Source of the DNA: Polyangiaceae bacterium
GTDB lineage: Bacteria > Myxococcota_A > Polyangia > Polyangiales > Polyangiaceae
Length of the DNA: 64,000 nt
Assembly (NCBI GenBank): GCA_013361525.1
Contig: JABFXY010000027.1
Location: forward strand, 62,001 to 126,000
Direction: 5' to 3'
Below are positions 25,933-36,366 of this stretch, piece after piece. The translations under genes were made by a program, and so were the position numbers. The notes under the pieces are model-generated. The model had not been told where the DNA came from and made no database searches. It was given only the letters and a program-made list of their open reading frames with translations. Positions within the stretch are counted from its first letter, which is position 1. The number at the start of each line of letters is the position of its first letter.

Positions 25933-25944
25933 TGAACACGTTCA
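25933..25944. promoter_or_regulatory. Inverted repeat, candidate TetR operator
   Basis: TGAACACGTTCA has arms TGAAC/GTTCA around AC. It lies in the divergent region between the PknK-like kinase and a three-gene operon ending in a TetR-family regulator, 30 bp before the ATG at 25975. Autorepression by that regulator is a reasonable inference. Its spacing does not fit a LexA box. Confidence 0.4.
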
Positions 25945-25974
25945 GTTTCACGGCGGACCCACAGGAGATCGACC

Positions 25975-26448
25975 ATGAACCTAGAAGCAAACTCGCCCTA
26001 TCTCGTGCCCGTGTACGCCGCGTACGGGGTCGTCGCGATCGGGCTGACCATCTGGCTCGCACGCATTCTGTTCAAGAACGGCGCGGTGTTCTTGCAGGAC
26101 GTCTTCAAAGACCAGCCGCAGATGGCCGAGGCGGTCAATCGCCTGCTGGTCGTCGGCTTCTACCTGTTCAACCTCGGCTACGCGGCGCTCATCATGAAGG
26201 CGCGCGGCGCGACGACCAGCGTCGAGGCGGTCGAGGTGCTCGCGTGGAAGCTCGGCGCGCTGCTCGTGTCGCTCGGCTGCATGCACTTCTTCAATCTGTA
26301 CCTCTTCTATCGAATCCGCCGTCGCGGGCAGATGGCGGTCCTTCCGCCGCCGGTTCATCCGCAGATGAGGCTCTATCCCGGTCCCTACGTTGCGCACGCC
26401 GCGCCGGAGCAGGCGCCCGCGAATGTGTATGCCGCGCCGGCAGGGTGA
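25975..26448 (+). CDS. Small membrane protein of unknown function
   Basis: The 157-residue protein has about three hydrophobic helices (VYAAYGVVAIGLTIWLARI, LLVVGFYLFNLGYAALIM, LGALLVSLGCMHFFNLYLFY) and a Pro/Ala-rich soluble tail (PPPVHPQMRLYPGPYVAHAA). The start is well supported by AGGAG six to ten bases upstream of the ATG. No known family was recognised. It is the first gene of a likely operon with a DCC-type protein and a TetR regulator. Confidence 0.72.
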   Translation: MNLEANSPYLVPVYAAYGVVAIGLTIWLARILFKNGAVFLQDVFKDQPQMAEAVNRLLVVGFYLFNLGYAALIMKARGATTSVEAVEVLAWKLGALLVSLGCMHFFNLYLFYRIRRRGQMAVLPPPVHPQMRLYPGPYVAHAAPEQAPANVYAAPAG

Positions 26449-26453
26449 ACGTC

Positions 26454-26876
26454 ATGCGGAGGCTGACGGTCCTCTACGACGATCGATGCGCGCTCTGCGT
26501 GCGGTGCCGCGACATGCTCGCGACGAGCGAGACGTTCCTCCCGCTCGAGCTTCTGCCGACGAGCTCGAACGAAGCCCGGCACCGTTACGGCGCGGTGCCG
26601 TGGCTCGGTGAAGAGCTCGTCGTGGCGAGCGACGAAGGCGATATCTGGGTCGGGCCCGCGGCGTTCCTGATGTGTCTTTGGGCGATGCGCGAGACGCGCG
26701 AGTGGGCCTATCGATTGAGCACGCCGGCGCTCGCGCCGCTCGCCGAGCGTGTCTTCGCCGCCCTGTCGGCGAACCGCGGGCGCATCGCTGCGTTCATGCA
26801 GCCGCGGTGCGAGGACGAGTCTTGCGACGTTCATCCTGCGCCGATCGAACATGCTCGCCGGTGGACGTACCGTTGA
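26454..26876 (+). CDS. DCC-family (DUF393) thiol-disulfide-oxidoreductase-like protein
   Basis: The 140-residue protein begins RRLTVLYDDRCALCVRC, the DxxCxxC signature of the DCC family (DUF393). Many members have a thioredoxin-like fold and a presumed redox role, although biochemistry is sparse. A later IWVGPAAFLMCLWAM block fits the family's conserved C-terminal helix. ATG 26454 was preferred because an AGGG lies about 8 bases upstream; a GTG at 26445 overlapping the previous stop is the alternative. Cotranscription with the flanking genes is likely from the 5-bp and 30-bp gaps. Confidence 0.78.
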   Translation: MRRLTVLYDDRCALCVRCRDMLATSETFLPLELLPTSSNEARHRYGAVPWLGEELVVASDEGDIWVGPAAFLMCLWAMRETREWAYRLSTPALAPLAERVFAALSANRGRIAAFMQPRCEDESCDVHPAPIEHARRWTYR

Positions 26877-26906
26877 CCGGCGCGCGCGGCAGAGCGACGA
26901 CCCAAC

Positions 26907-27647
26907 ATGGCCGACGGAACGAAGCTTCGCGACAAACGTGCGAAGAGCCGCGACGACAGCGGCACGACCGCCCGCGGCGAGGAGACGCGCGCACGCATCC
27001 TCGCCGCGGCGCTCGCGCGGTTTCGGCGGCGAGGCTTCGACAAGACCACGATGCGCGAAATCGCGACCGCGGCGAAGGTCGCGTTGGGCGCGGCCTACTA
27101 TTACTTCCCGTCGAAAGACGCGATCGTCATGGAGTACTACCGCGACACGCAACGGCGCTCGACGGAGCTCACCGCGCGCGCGTTCGCGGAGAGCACGGAC
27201 GTACGCGAGCGCATCGCCTCGGTGATCCACACGCGCCTCGACGTGCTCTCCGGGGATCGACGCCTTCTATCGGCGATCTTCCGCGGCGTCGCCGACCCCG
27301 ACGCGCCGACGTCGGTGTTCTCCCCCGAGACGGAGCCGATCCGCGCCGAGAGCATGCGCGAGCTCGAAGACGCGCTCGCCGCGTGGGAAGGCTTCACCGA
27401 GCTCGACCCCGACACCCGGCGCGTCCTCGTCCTCGCGCTGTGGGGCCTCGAGATGGGCGTCATCCTCTACTTCGTGCACGACACCTCGCCCGACCAAAAG
27501 AAGACGCGCGACCTCGTCGACGGCGCCGTCGACCTCGTCGCAGCGATCCTCCCCACCGCGCCGCTCCTGGCCCCGATCCTCGGCGACCAAGTCGCGTCGA
27601 TCCTCCGCTCTGCGGGGCTCTTGCCGGAAGCGCCTCGCCGATCCTGA
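26907..27647 (+). CDS. TetR-family transcriptional regulator
   Basis: The 246-residue protein has an N-terminal TetR helix-turn-helix at about residues 28-75 (TRARILAAALARFRRRGFDK, then TTMREIATAAKVALGAAYYY and FPSKDAIV), which is a textbook match. It is followed by an all-helical ligand-binding domain that was not assigned to a subgroup. A basic 25-residue leader precedes the domain. It closes the three-gene operon starting at 25975 and probably represses it through the inverted repeat at 25933-25944; the inducer is unknown. Confidence 0.88.
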   Translation: MADGTKLRDKRAKSRDDSGTTARGEETRARILAAALARFRRRGFDKTTMREIATAAKVALGAAYYYFPSKDAIVMEYYRDTQRRSTELTARAFAESTDVRERIASVIHTRLDVLSGDRRLLSAIFRGVADPDAPTSVFSPETEPIRAESMRELEDALAAWEGFTELDPDTRRVLVLALWGLEMGVILYFVHDTSPDQKKTRDLVDGAVDLVAAILPTAPLLAPILGDQVASILRSAGLLPEAPRRS

Positions 27648-27650
27648 ACC

Positions 27651-27734
27651 AGAGGGGACGCCAAGGATCTCCGTCCTCTTCTCCCTCTTTCTTCCCTTGG
27701 CGCCCTTGGCGACCCCTCTCCTCAGAATTCTGAG
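27651..27734. repeat. Palindromic element with 16-bp arms plus a second perfect palindrome (likely bidirectional terminator)
   Basis: AGAGGGGACGCCAAGG (27651-27666) pairs with CCTTGGCGACCCCTCT (27704-27719), 15 of 16 positions, across a pyrimidine-rich 37-base loop. Directly after it CTCAGAATTCTGAG (27721-27734) is a perfect 14-bp palindrome. The pair fills the 91-bp gap between the convergent tetR-like gene and pyrG, so it can stop transcription from both sides. Its GCCAAGG/CCTTGGC units resemble those of the element at 21083-21180. Confidence 0.65.
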
Positions 27735-27738
27735 GACG

Positions 27739-29526
<1,788 letters not shown>

Positions 29527-29545
29527 CTAAATCAATCGGCCCGCC

Positions 29546-30403
29546 TTGAGGATCGCGCGACTGCTTCTGCGATCGTCGGCGCGCCCTCGCGTCGCACTGG
29601 AGCGCGACGGCGTTCTCTACGACGTCGAGACGCTCGAACGCGAGCTCGGGCAAGCCGTTCCGATCCCTGGAGACCCGTGGGATTTCCACACGCGCGTCGT
29701 CGCGCTCGGATGCGCAGGGCTCGCCGAGCTCGATCGCAAGCTTCTCCAAGGACAGCGACCTTCGTCCGCTCGCATCGGCGAGACCGGTTTCGCGATGCTC
29801 GCGCCGGTCGACACCGAACGCGCCGCATACGTTCACGTTCGTCCGGGCGCGCGTGAGCTCGCACGTTCGCTCCACGTCGGTCACGCGCCGTCGATCGCCG
29901 GCAACGACGCGCTCGTCGACTTGCCCGAGGGCGACGCGAAGCCCACGTTCGAGCTCGGCATCGGTGTGCTCGTCGGCGACGAGCTTCGCAGCGCAACCCG
30001 CGCGGAAGCGAAACAAGCGATCGTCGGATGCGCGATCGTCGTCGACTGGTCGACGTCGGCGCCGACACACCTTCGGCCTGCCGCGGGATTGCGCGTGCAG
30101 CTCGGCCCGGTGCTCGTGCCGTCGATGGCGCTCGGCAACATCGCGGCGTTGCGCTTGAGCGCGCGCGTCGGCGAGCGCGAGGTCGCGATCGGCTCGCTCG
30201 TCGATGATCGAGCGACGGTGGAAGACGTGCTCGTCGGCGTGAGTCACGAGGTGACGCTTCGAGCAGGCGACCTCGTCGGCATCGGACCGATCGCGCGCGG
30301 CTCGTCCGAGGCGCTGGGTCTCCCGCTGGCGATGCACGAGCGGCTCACCGTCTCCATGGAACGCGTCGGCACGCTTCGGGGCAGCGCCGTCCCGCGCCGC
30401 TGA
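29546..30403 (+). CDS. Fumarylacetoacetate hydrolase (FAH)-family protein
   Basis: The 285-residue protein resembles the FAH fold: N-terminal RPRVALERDGVLYDVETLER, a central FELGIGVLVGDELR, CAIVVDWSTSAPTHLRP, and a later GDLVGIGPIARGSSEALGLP near the C-terminus. The usual metal-binding E-x-E/D set is not all obvious, so activity is uncertain. FAH-superfamily enzymes cleave C-C bonds in 2-oxo or beta-keto acids. It starts at TTG 29546 in the divergent region with pyrG; no ATG/GTG alternative keeps the N-terminal strand. The gene downstream is convergent. Confidence 0.6.
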   Translation: MRIARLLLRSSARPRVALERDGVLYDVETLERELGQAVPIPGDPWDFHTRVVALGCAGLAELDRKLLQGQRPSSARIGETGFAMLAPVDTERAAYVHVRPGARELARSLHVGHAPSIAGNDALVDLPEGDAKPTFELGIGVLVGDELRSATRAEAKQAIVGCAIVVDWSTSAPTHLRPAAGLRVQLGPVLVPSMALGNIAALRLSARVGEREVAIGSLVDDRATVEDVLVGVSHEVTLRAGDLVGIGPIARGSSEALGLPLAMHERLTVSMERVGTLRGSAVPRR

Positions 30404-30411
30404 GCTTCGCG

Positions 30412-30990
30412 CTAGAACGTGCCGACGACGCCGAGCCCGACCATGGTCGGCGTCACGATCGGCGCGGGCAGAATCGTCGCCTTCGCAGGCGCAGCCGTCT
30501 CGGACTCGGTCGTCATGAAGATGCTCTCCGCGACGAGGCCGAGACCGCCGAGCTGAAGCAGGCCGTCGACGACGTAGATCGCTGCGCGCACGCCGATCAT
30601 CGCCTCACAATCGCCCTCCCCCTCGACGCTCTCCTCGCCGGGCGCACAACCGCTCTTACCGAGGGCGATCCACGGGCCGGCGACCGGAATGAACAACATG
30701 TCGCCGCCCGGAATGTCTTCCCAGAGGCCGCCCATCAACGCCGCGCCGCCGTAGGCGACCGCCGTCACGCCGAGCCCTGCGACAAGGATGCGCCAACGTG
30801 CGCTCGACGGTGGAAAGCGCTCGGTGACGGCGTCTTCCGTCTCCGGAATCGCCGTCGTCGAACGTGGGCCCGCACCAGGCTCCGCCGACGGCGCGGCCGC
30901 GCTCGACGTCTGGGCCGAAGCCTGCGCCGAGAAGGTTGTCGCGGCCAAACCTGCGCCGACCGCGAGCGCGAATGCGAGCGGACGAATCAC
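30412..30990 (-). CDS. Exported membrane protein of unknown function
   Basis: The 192-residue product has a signal peptide (FALAVGAGLAATTFSAQASA), an Ala/Ser/Pro-rich spacer, then hydrophobic segments (ILVAGLGVTAVAYGGAALMG, GGDMLFIPVAGPWIALG, AAIYVVDGLLQLGGLGLVAE). No domain was recognised. Its ATG overlaps the stop of the upstream lipoprotein gene (30987-30990), so the two are coupled and may work together in the envelope. Confidence 0.65.
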   Translation of the reverse strand: MIRPLAFALAVGAGLAATTFSAQASAQTSSAAAPSAEPGAGPRSTTAIPETEDAVTERFPPSSARWRILVAGLGVTAVAYGGAALMGGLWEDIPGGDMLFIPVAGPWIALGKSGCAPGEESVEGEGDCEAMIGVRAAIYVVDGLLQLGGLGLVAESIFMTTESETAAPAKATILPAPIVTPTMVGLGVVGTF

Positions 30991-31487
30991 TTCTTCTTCG
31001 GATCTTTCTTCGGATCCGTCTTCGTGGCGGGTGCAGCGAGCGTGACCTTGTAGGGCAGCTCGAGCTTACCGTCGAACGTGAGCGCGTACTCGTCGATGAA
31101 CGAGCGCTTGATGCAGGCCTCGACGCCGGTGCCCTCGAACGGCGCGCCGACCTTTGCGTCGACGACCTTGCCGATCTTGCCGTCGATCGTGACGATGACC
31201 TCGCCCTCACCGACGACGTTCGACTTCGTCACCTTGTTGCACTCCTGAGCCTTCTCGCCGCCACGACGGAGCGCGACCTTGATCTGCTCCTTCGTGTCCT
31301 CGTCGAGCTCGCCTTCCTTCTTGGGCTCCTCCGGGGGAGGCGCCTTCGCCTCGACCGTCGACGAGGTGAGCGGGATGGCGATGTCGTCTTCGTCCGGGTT
31401 TTGCGCGGGCCCACAGCCGACCGCGACGGCCGCCGAAGAAATGAGAGCGAGCGCCGCCCAACCACGACTGCGCAGTGCTGAAATCAT
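30987..31487 (-). CDS. Lipoprotein with AgmX/TonB-C-like domain
   Basis: The 166-residue lipoprotein has lipobox AVAVGC with Cys25, an acidic/Pro linker, and a C-terminal domain (about 65-150) with one strand-rich repeat: IKVALRRGGEKAQECNKVTK, GEGEVIVTIDGKIGKVVDAK, VEACIKRSF. This pattern occurs in myxobacterial AgmX/TonB-like proteins. The ATG at 31487 was chosen over an in-frame ATG at 31502 because a GGAGG sits 8 bases before it. It is coupled to the downstream membrane-protein gene and divergent from the PBP4 gene. Confidence 0.7.
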   Translation of the reverse strand: MISALRSRGWAALALISSAAVAVGCGPAQNPDEDDIAIPLTSSTVEAKAPPPEEPKKEGELDEDTKEQIKVALRRGGEKAQECNKVTKSNVVGEGEVIVTIDGKIGKVVDAKVGAPFEGTGVEACIKRSFIDEYALTFDGKLELPYKVTLAAPATKTDPKKDPKKK

Positions 31488-31560
31488 CACGATGGCCTCC
31501 ATCGAAGAACGGGGTGGACCTTAGCAAGCCTACAGCCGGATATGCTATCCCCTCTCGAGC

Positions 31561-33072
31561 GTGCGCACGCTTTCCTCGCCGCGCCGGCTCGCGATTGCTG
31601 CATCGGTTTGGACCGCGGCGCTCGCGATCGCTTGGATCTTCGAGCCCGGCCCATCGTCCGCGGATCCCGGTCCGCCGTCGCGCGCCGCCGTCGAAACGAC
31701 GCCCGCAGGCTCGCTCGATGCGGGGCGCGCTCGGCAGGTCGTCGATGCGCTCGCATCGGACATCGACGATCTCGGCGGAAAAGTCAGCGCGAGCGTGGTG
31801 TCGGTCGCCGACGGCAACGAGCTCGCGAGTCACGATGCCACAGTCGCGATGAACCCGGCTTCCAACGCGAAGCTCGTGACGGCCGCCGGCGCTCTTCATT
31901 TCCTGGGCACGGAGCATCGGTTCGGGACCGGCCTCTTCGGCAAAGTCGACGACGGCCGGGTGAAGGAGCTCACGCTACGCGGCCGCGGCGATCCCTCCCT
32001 CACGACCGCCGATCTGCGCGATCTCGCTCGCCAGCTCGAGGTCGCCGGGGCAACCGAGGTCGAGCGAATCGTCGTCGATCAGAGCTTCTTCGAAGGCTCC
32101 TTCGTGCCCCCCGCGTTCGAGCAGCAACCCAACGAGTGGGCTGCCTTCCGCGCGCCGACGGCGGCGGTGAGCCTCGAGCGCAACACCGTGACGGTCTGGG
32201 TCCGTCCCGCCACGGAAGAGAAGGCGAGCGCGACCGTGTTCGTCGATCCGCCAGGTTTCGTCGAAATCGAAGGCTCGATCCGGACGGGCGCCCGCGACAG
32301 CGCCGAGAAGATCATCTTCGACCTCGAGCCGCGCGGCGATCACCTCGCAGCCAAGGTGCGCGGCAGCGTCCCACTGTCTTCCAAGCCCGTGCCGGTCACG
32401 AGGCGGGTGGACGATCCTCGCACGCTGGCCGGGTACGCACTCCGCGCCGTGCTGCGCGAGCAAGGCGTCAAGGTTGGTGATTCCGTCGAGGCTCGAGCCA
32501 CCACCGAAAAGAACGCGCTCGCCGTTCGATCGTCACCTGCGCTCGGCGAGCTGCTACCGCGACTCGGCAAAGACAGCGACAACTTCACCGCGGAGATGCT
32601 GCTCCTCGCGATCGGGTCGGAGAAAGAGAAGAAGCCCGCTGCCGATGCGGGTGTTCGCGCCCTGACGGACTTCCTGAAAGAACGAGGCGCGCTCGACGCG
32701 GGCACCGTGGTGAAGAACGGCTCGGGCCTGTTCGACGCCAATCGAATCTCCGCGAGCAGCATGACCAAGGTGCTCACCTGGGCGGCGAAAGAGCCGGCGA
32801 TCGGCCCCGAGTACGTCTCGCACCTGGCGATCGGCGGCGTCGATGGGACGCTCCGCTCGCGCCTGAAGAAGTGGGGTGAGCGACGTGCGATACGCGCCAA
32901 GACGGGCACGCTGGCCGACGTCGTCGCGCTCTCCGGATTCGTGCTCGACGAGCGCGGCCAACCCGTCGTCGCCTTCTCGTTTCTCACCTCCGGGGTGAAG
33001 GGAAAGACGGGCAAAGCCCGCGAAGCGATCGACAAGGCAGCCTCCGCGCTCGCGACCGCGGTCTGGAAGTAA
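31561..33072 (+). CDS. dacB: D-alanyl-D-alanine carboxypeptidase/endopeptidase, PBP4 (class C-type) family
   Basis: The 503-residue penicillin-binding protein acts in the periplasm, trimming peptidoglycan cross-links or stem peptides. The three active-site motifs are present: SxxK as S101-N-A-K104 (NPASNAKLVT), SxN as KDSDNFTAEM, and KTG as RAKTGTLADV. An N-terminal hydrophobic segment (LAIAASVWTAALAIAWIF) acts as signal or anchor. The inserted domains between SxxK and SxN match PBP4. The start is GTG 31561, divergent from the AgmX-like lipoprotein. Confidence 0.92.
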   Translation: MRTLSSPRRLAIAASVWTAALAIAWIFEPGPSSADPGPPSRAAVETTPAGSLDAGRARQVVDALASDIDDLGGKVSASVVSVADGNELASHDATVAMNPASNAKLVTAAGALHFLGTEHRFGTGLFGKVDDGRVKELTLRGRGDPSLTTADLRDLARQLEVAGATEVERIVVDQSFFEGSFVPPAFEQQPNEWAAFRAPTAAVSLERNTVTVWVRPATEEKASATVFVDPPGFVEIEGSIRTGARDSAEKIIFDLEPRGDHLAAKVRGSVPLSSKPVPVTRRVDDPRTLAGYALRAVLREQGVKVGDSVEARATTEKNALAVRSSPALGELLPRLGKDSDNFTAEMLLLAIGSEKEKKPAADAGVRALTDFLKERGALDAGTVVKNGSGLFDANRISASSMTKVLTWAAKEPAIGPEYVSHLAIGGVDGTLRSRLKKWGERRAIRAKTGTLADVVALSGFVLDERGQPVVAFSFLTSGVKGKTGKAREAIDKAASALATAVWK

Positions 33073-33102
33073 CGCGAGGACGAGGCGCAGCTCGGGCGTG
33101 TC

Positions 33103-33549
33103 ATGTTCGATCTCATCTTCCTCGTCGTGCTCGGCTTCGCGTTCGTCCGTTCGGTGCGCGCGCGGTTCACGTTCGGCGTCGGTTCCGCGCTCGCGAGCGC
33201 CCTCTTGCTGATCGCCGTCGGGGCGAGCGCGTTCGATTCACGCGCGGGCGAGGGTGACATCGCCGTTCCGCTCGGCGTCGTGTTCGTCGGTCCCGGAGCG
33301 ATCCTGCACGAGCGCCAGGGGGCGCTCGCTTTCCTCGCTTCTCCCATCGCCGTTGCGACGACACTCATCGCACTGGCCGGCGGAGCGCAGCTGCTCGCCG
33401 AGCGGCGGCGAAGCCCTCTCTACCCCGAGAGCCCCGAAGCACACCTGCTCGGCGCCGCGAGCGCCGCGTTCATCGGCGCCGCGACGTTCGCCGCCATCAA
33501 GCTCGTTGTCGCGATCCTGTTCCGACTGATGACGCGCAACGAATTCTGA
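33103..33549 (+). CDS. Small four-helix membrane protein
   Basis: The 148-residue product has hydrophobic stretches MFDLIFLVVLGFAFV, LASALLLIAVGASAF, LAFLASPIAVATTLIALAGG and GAASAAFIGAATFAAIKLVV. No family was recognised. It starts 31 bases after the PBP4 gene on the same strand and may share its transcript. The following 146 bases hold no gene apart from the AT-rich region preceding the imelysin operon. Confidence 0.65.
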   Translation: MFDLIFLVVLGFAFVRSVRARFTFGVGSALASALLLIAVGASAFDSRAGEGDIAVPLGVVFVGPGAILHERQGALAFLASPIAVATTLIALAGGAQLLAERRRSPLYPESPEAHLLGAASAAFIGAATFAAIKLVVAILFRLMTRNEF

Positions 33550-33667
33550 CGTCCCGAGCTCTCGAGCTGCGGCCTCGAAATCCGAAGGCGAGCCTCGAGA
33601 TCTGGAGCCGTGCGCGCCGGCCCTTTTGCCCACGAAAGGCGCCGTCGCACGAACATCTATTGAATTC

Positions 33668-33686
33668 GACTTTCATCTTCGTTATC
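33668..33686. promoter_or_regulatory. Fur-box-like site before the imelysin operon
   Basis: GACTTTCATCTTCGTTATC matches 12 of 19 positions of the classical palindromic Fur box and lies 9 bases before the chosen ATG (33696), in the only AT-rich patch of the gap. Since the operon encodes a probable iron-uptake system, iron repression would make sense. The match is moderate, so this remains a suggestion. Confidence 0.35.
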
Positions 33687-33695
33687 AGCTTGCGA

Positions 33696-34994
33696 ATGTT
33701 CGAGGCCTTGCTCCGAGCTGCACCGAAGCCGAAAGGCATCTGCTGCGTCCTCGCGCTGTCACTCGCGCTCGCGGCCGCCTGCGATCGCGTCGGCTACTAC
33801 TCGATCACCGGGTCGACCGGCGCGGGCGACGGAGACGATGACGACGGCTCGTCCGATGGCCCGTCGACCGGGCAGCTGAGCACCGGGTCGTCGACGCCGT
33901 CGACGATCACACGCGCAATGGTCCTCGACGGCGTCGCCACGTGCGCGGTGGAGCTCTACGACGATTTCGCGCAGGCAGCCGCAAACCTCGAGGACGCAAC
34001 GAGCGCGCTCGAAGATTCCCCAACAGCCGAGAACGAGACTGCGGCGCGGGCTGCATGGGTGGAAGCCATCGCCCGATGGCAACAGGCCGAGGTGTTGCGC
34101 ATCGGACCTGCGGGCCCCCTCACACTCCCGCAAGGACAAGGCCTTCGCGACTACGTCTATTCGTGGCCGCTCGTCAGCCGTTGCCTGGTCGAGCAGAGCC
34201 TCGTCAAAGAGGCTTATGCCGAAGACGACTGGGCCGCCGTTGGTCTCGTCAACACGCGCGGCCTCGTCGCAACCGAATACCTGCTCTTTTACGGCGGCTC
34301 CGACAATGCGTGCTCTGCGAGCTCGAGCATCAACTCACAGGGCACGTGGGCGGCGCTCGGCGCCGACGAAATCGCGCATCGCAAACGGGCTTATGCCGCC
34401 GCGGCAGCGCGCGATGTTGCCGTAAAAGCTGCAGCCATCGGCGCGGGGTGGGCAGGTGAAGACGGATTTGCCGCCATGCTCGCGGACGCCGGCCGATCCG
34501 GCTCGCCGTTCGCGACGGATCAAGCCGCGCTCAACGCCGTTTCGGACGGGCTCTTCTATATCGAGCACGAGGTCAAAGACATCAAGCTCGGCCGCCCCCT
34601 CGGCAAAACACCCGAGTGCCCCGAAGCGACCTGCCCCGGCGACGTCGAATCCCTCTATGCGAAGGTCTCGCGCGACCATATCCGCAACAACCTGCTCGGC
34701 TTCCAGCGGGTCTTCGACGGATGTGACGCCGCGTCCGAAACCGGATTCGAAGATCTCCTGCGCAGCGTGGGTGCAGCCGACCTCGCGGATCGAATGAGCG
34801 CCGACGTCAAAGCGGCAATCGCGGTCGCCGATGGCCTGCCCTCTTCGGATCTCGGCGGGCTCATCGAACGGGATCCCGCGACGGTCGACGCGCTCCACGC
34901 CGCCGTGAAGCGGATCACCGACGCACTGAAAACGGACTTCGTCACCGTCCTCGATCTCGAGCTTCCGACGTCCCTCGAGGGCGACAATGATTGA
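33696..34994 (+). CDS. Imelysin-family lipoprotein
   Basis: The 432-residue lipoprotein has lipobox LALAAAC and an acidic Asp/Ser-rich linker (GDGDDDDGSSDG). The imelysin (peptidase M75-like) four-helix-bundle domain has VYSWPLVSRCLVEQSL and GLVATEYLLFYGG. The family's GxHxxE motif reads G-L-V-A-T-E here: the Glu is kept and His is replaced by Val. Members such as IrpA and EfeO-like proteins bind iron or siderophores at the cell surface. No Shine-Dalgarno is visible before ATG 33696; an in-frame TTG at 33660 is the alternative. The next gene overlaps its end by 8 bp. Confidence 0.8.
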   Translation: MFEALLRAAPKPKGICCVLALSLALAAACDRVGYYSITGSTGAGDGDDDDGSSDGPSTGQLSTGSSTPSTITRAMVLDGVATCAVELYDDFAQAAANLEDATSALEDSPTAENETAARAAWVEAIARWQQAEVLRIGPAGPLTLPQGQGLRDYVYSWPLVSRCLVEQSLVKEAYAEDDWAAVGLVNTRGLVATEYLLFYGGSDNACSASSSINSQGTWAALGADEIAHRKRAYAAAAARDVAVKAAAIGAGWAGEDGFAAMLADAGRSGSPFATDQAALNAVSDGLFYIEHEVKDIKLGRPLGKTPECPEATCPGDVESLYAKVSRDHIRNNLLGFQRVFDGCDAASETGFEDLLRSVGAADLADRMSADVKAAIAVADGLPSSDLGGLIERDPATVDALHAAVKRITDALKTDFVTVLDLELPTSLEGDND

Positions 34995-36366
34995 GCGCGT
35001 CACCATGTGGCTGCGCTCGCGCCTCCTCGCGGAGCGTGACGCCGCAGGGATCGTCGCGCTGCGCGTTCTCTTCGGGTTGATCGGGTTCGTCAGCGCCCTC
35101 CGATTTCTTCATTACGGGTGGGTCGACGACCTCTTCGTCAAACCGAAGTTCCATTTCAAATACTGGTTCGCCCCGTTCATCGAGCCGCTCGGCGCGAGCG
35201 GCACGCACGCGGTCTTCTGGACCATCGCGGCCTCGAGCGCCTGCGTCGCGCTCGGCCTCTTCTACCGTGCCGCCATTGCGACGTTCCTCGTCTCTTTCAC
35301 CTACGTCCAGCTCATCGATGTCACGAATTACCTCAATCACTACTACCTGTTGAACCTGTTGGCCCTCCTGATGGTCTTCATGCCACTCGGGGATCGATAT
35401 GGGGTCGACGGATGGCTCCGCAGCCGATTGCGCGGCACACGCGCGGCGACTTCGGTGCCGGCGTGGTGTTACGTCGTCGCGCGGTTCCAGGTCGGGGTCG
35501 TTTATACGTTCGCCGGCGTCGCGAAGCTCACCGAAGACTGGCTCGTTCACGCGCAGCCGCTCGATATATGGCTCGCCTCGCGGACGACGCTGCCGGTCAT
35601 CGGGCCCGCGCTCGCCCAGCCCTGGGCACCTCACCTGATGAGCTGGGCGGGGTGTCTGTTCGATCTCACCATCGTGATTTGGCTCTCGTGGCGGCGCACC
35701 CGTCCGTTCGCGTTCGTCGCCGTGCTGGCCTTTCATGCCCTGACGAAGTGGCTTTTCCCGATTGGGATGTTCCCTTTCATCATGGTCGCCGCGGCGACGG
35801 TGTTCTTCGATCCGAGCTGGCCGCGGCGTTTCCTGCGATCGAAATGGGCCTGTGTGCCCGTGGCGCACGCGCGACCCAGTCGATGGTTCGGTGTCGCGAC
35901 TGCCGCGTTCGGGCTCTATGCATGCGTCCAAGTGTTGGTGCCGCTTCGCGCCTTCGCGTACGGGGGCGACGTGCATTGGCACGAGCACGGAATGCGCTTT
36001 TCGTGGCGTGTCATGGTCCGCGAAAAGAACGCCAGCGTGACCTACCTCGTGGACGATCCGAAGACAGGACGCACGGTCGAGATCGCCCCGCGCCGGTATC
36101 TCGACGCTCGCCAAGAGCGGGAGTTCGCGACGCAACCGGATCTCGTGGCGCAGCTCGCCCGGCACATCGCCCGCGAGCGATCGACCGACCTCGGTGCTCC
36201 GGTGCGCGTGCGGGCCGAGGTGCTCGCATCGCTCAATGGGCGGCGCTCGAAGCTCCTCATCGATCCCGAGGTCGATCTCGCCGCCACCGAAGACGGGCTC
36301 GCGCCGTCAACCTGGGTTCTCTCCGCGCCCAAAGGGCGTCCTCCTTTTCTGCACGCTTCTCGATGA
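34987..36366 (+). CDS. HTTM-domain (gamma-carboxylase-like) membrane protein
   Basis: The 459-residue polytopic protein matches HTTM-domain proteins, relatives of vitamin-K-dependent gamma-carboxylase: LRVLFGLIGFVSALRFLHYG at the start, TNYLNHYYLLNLLALLMVF, YVVARFQVGVVYTFAGVAKL and AFHALTKWLFPIGMFPFIMV. After about eight helices, the C-terminal 130 residues are soluble (WHEHGMRFSWRVMVREKNAS onward). HTTM genes are repeatedly found beside imelysin and TonB-receptor genes in iron-acquisition loci; the biochemical role there is unknown. It overlaps both neighbours (8 and 4 bp). Confidence 0.87.
   Translation: MIERVTMWLRSRLLAERDAAGIVALRVLFGLIGFVSALRFLHYGWVDDLFVKPKFHFKYWFAPFIEPLGASGTHAVFWTIAASSACVALGLFYRAAIATFLVSFTYVQLIDVTNYLNHYYLLNLLALLMVFMPLGDRYGVDGWLRSRLRGTRAATSVPAWCYVVARFQVGVVYTFAGVAKLTEDWLVHAQPLDIWLASRTTLPVIGPALAQPWAPHLMSWAGCLFDLTIVIWLSWRRTRPFAFVAVLAFHALTKWLFPIGMFPFIMVAAATVFFDPSWPRRFLRSKWACVPVAHARPSRWFGVATAAFGLYACVQVLVPLRAFAYGGDVHWHEHGMRFSWRVMVREKNASVTYLVDDPKTGRTVEIAPRRYLDARQEREFATQPDLVAQLARHIARERSTDLGAPVRVRAEVLASLNGRRSKLLIDPEVDLAATEDGLAPSTWVLSAPKGRPPFLHASR

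Noticed and set aside
25931..25945. LexA box
   Set aside because: The TGAAC-AC-GTTCA spacing (2 bases) does not match GAAC-N4-GTTC or the CTGT-N8-ACAG type.
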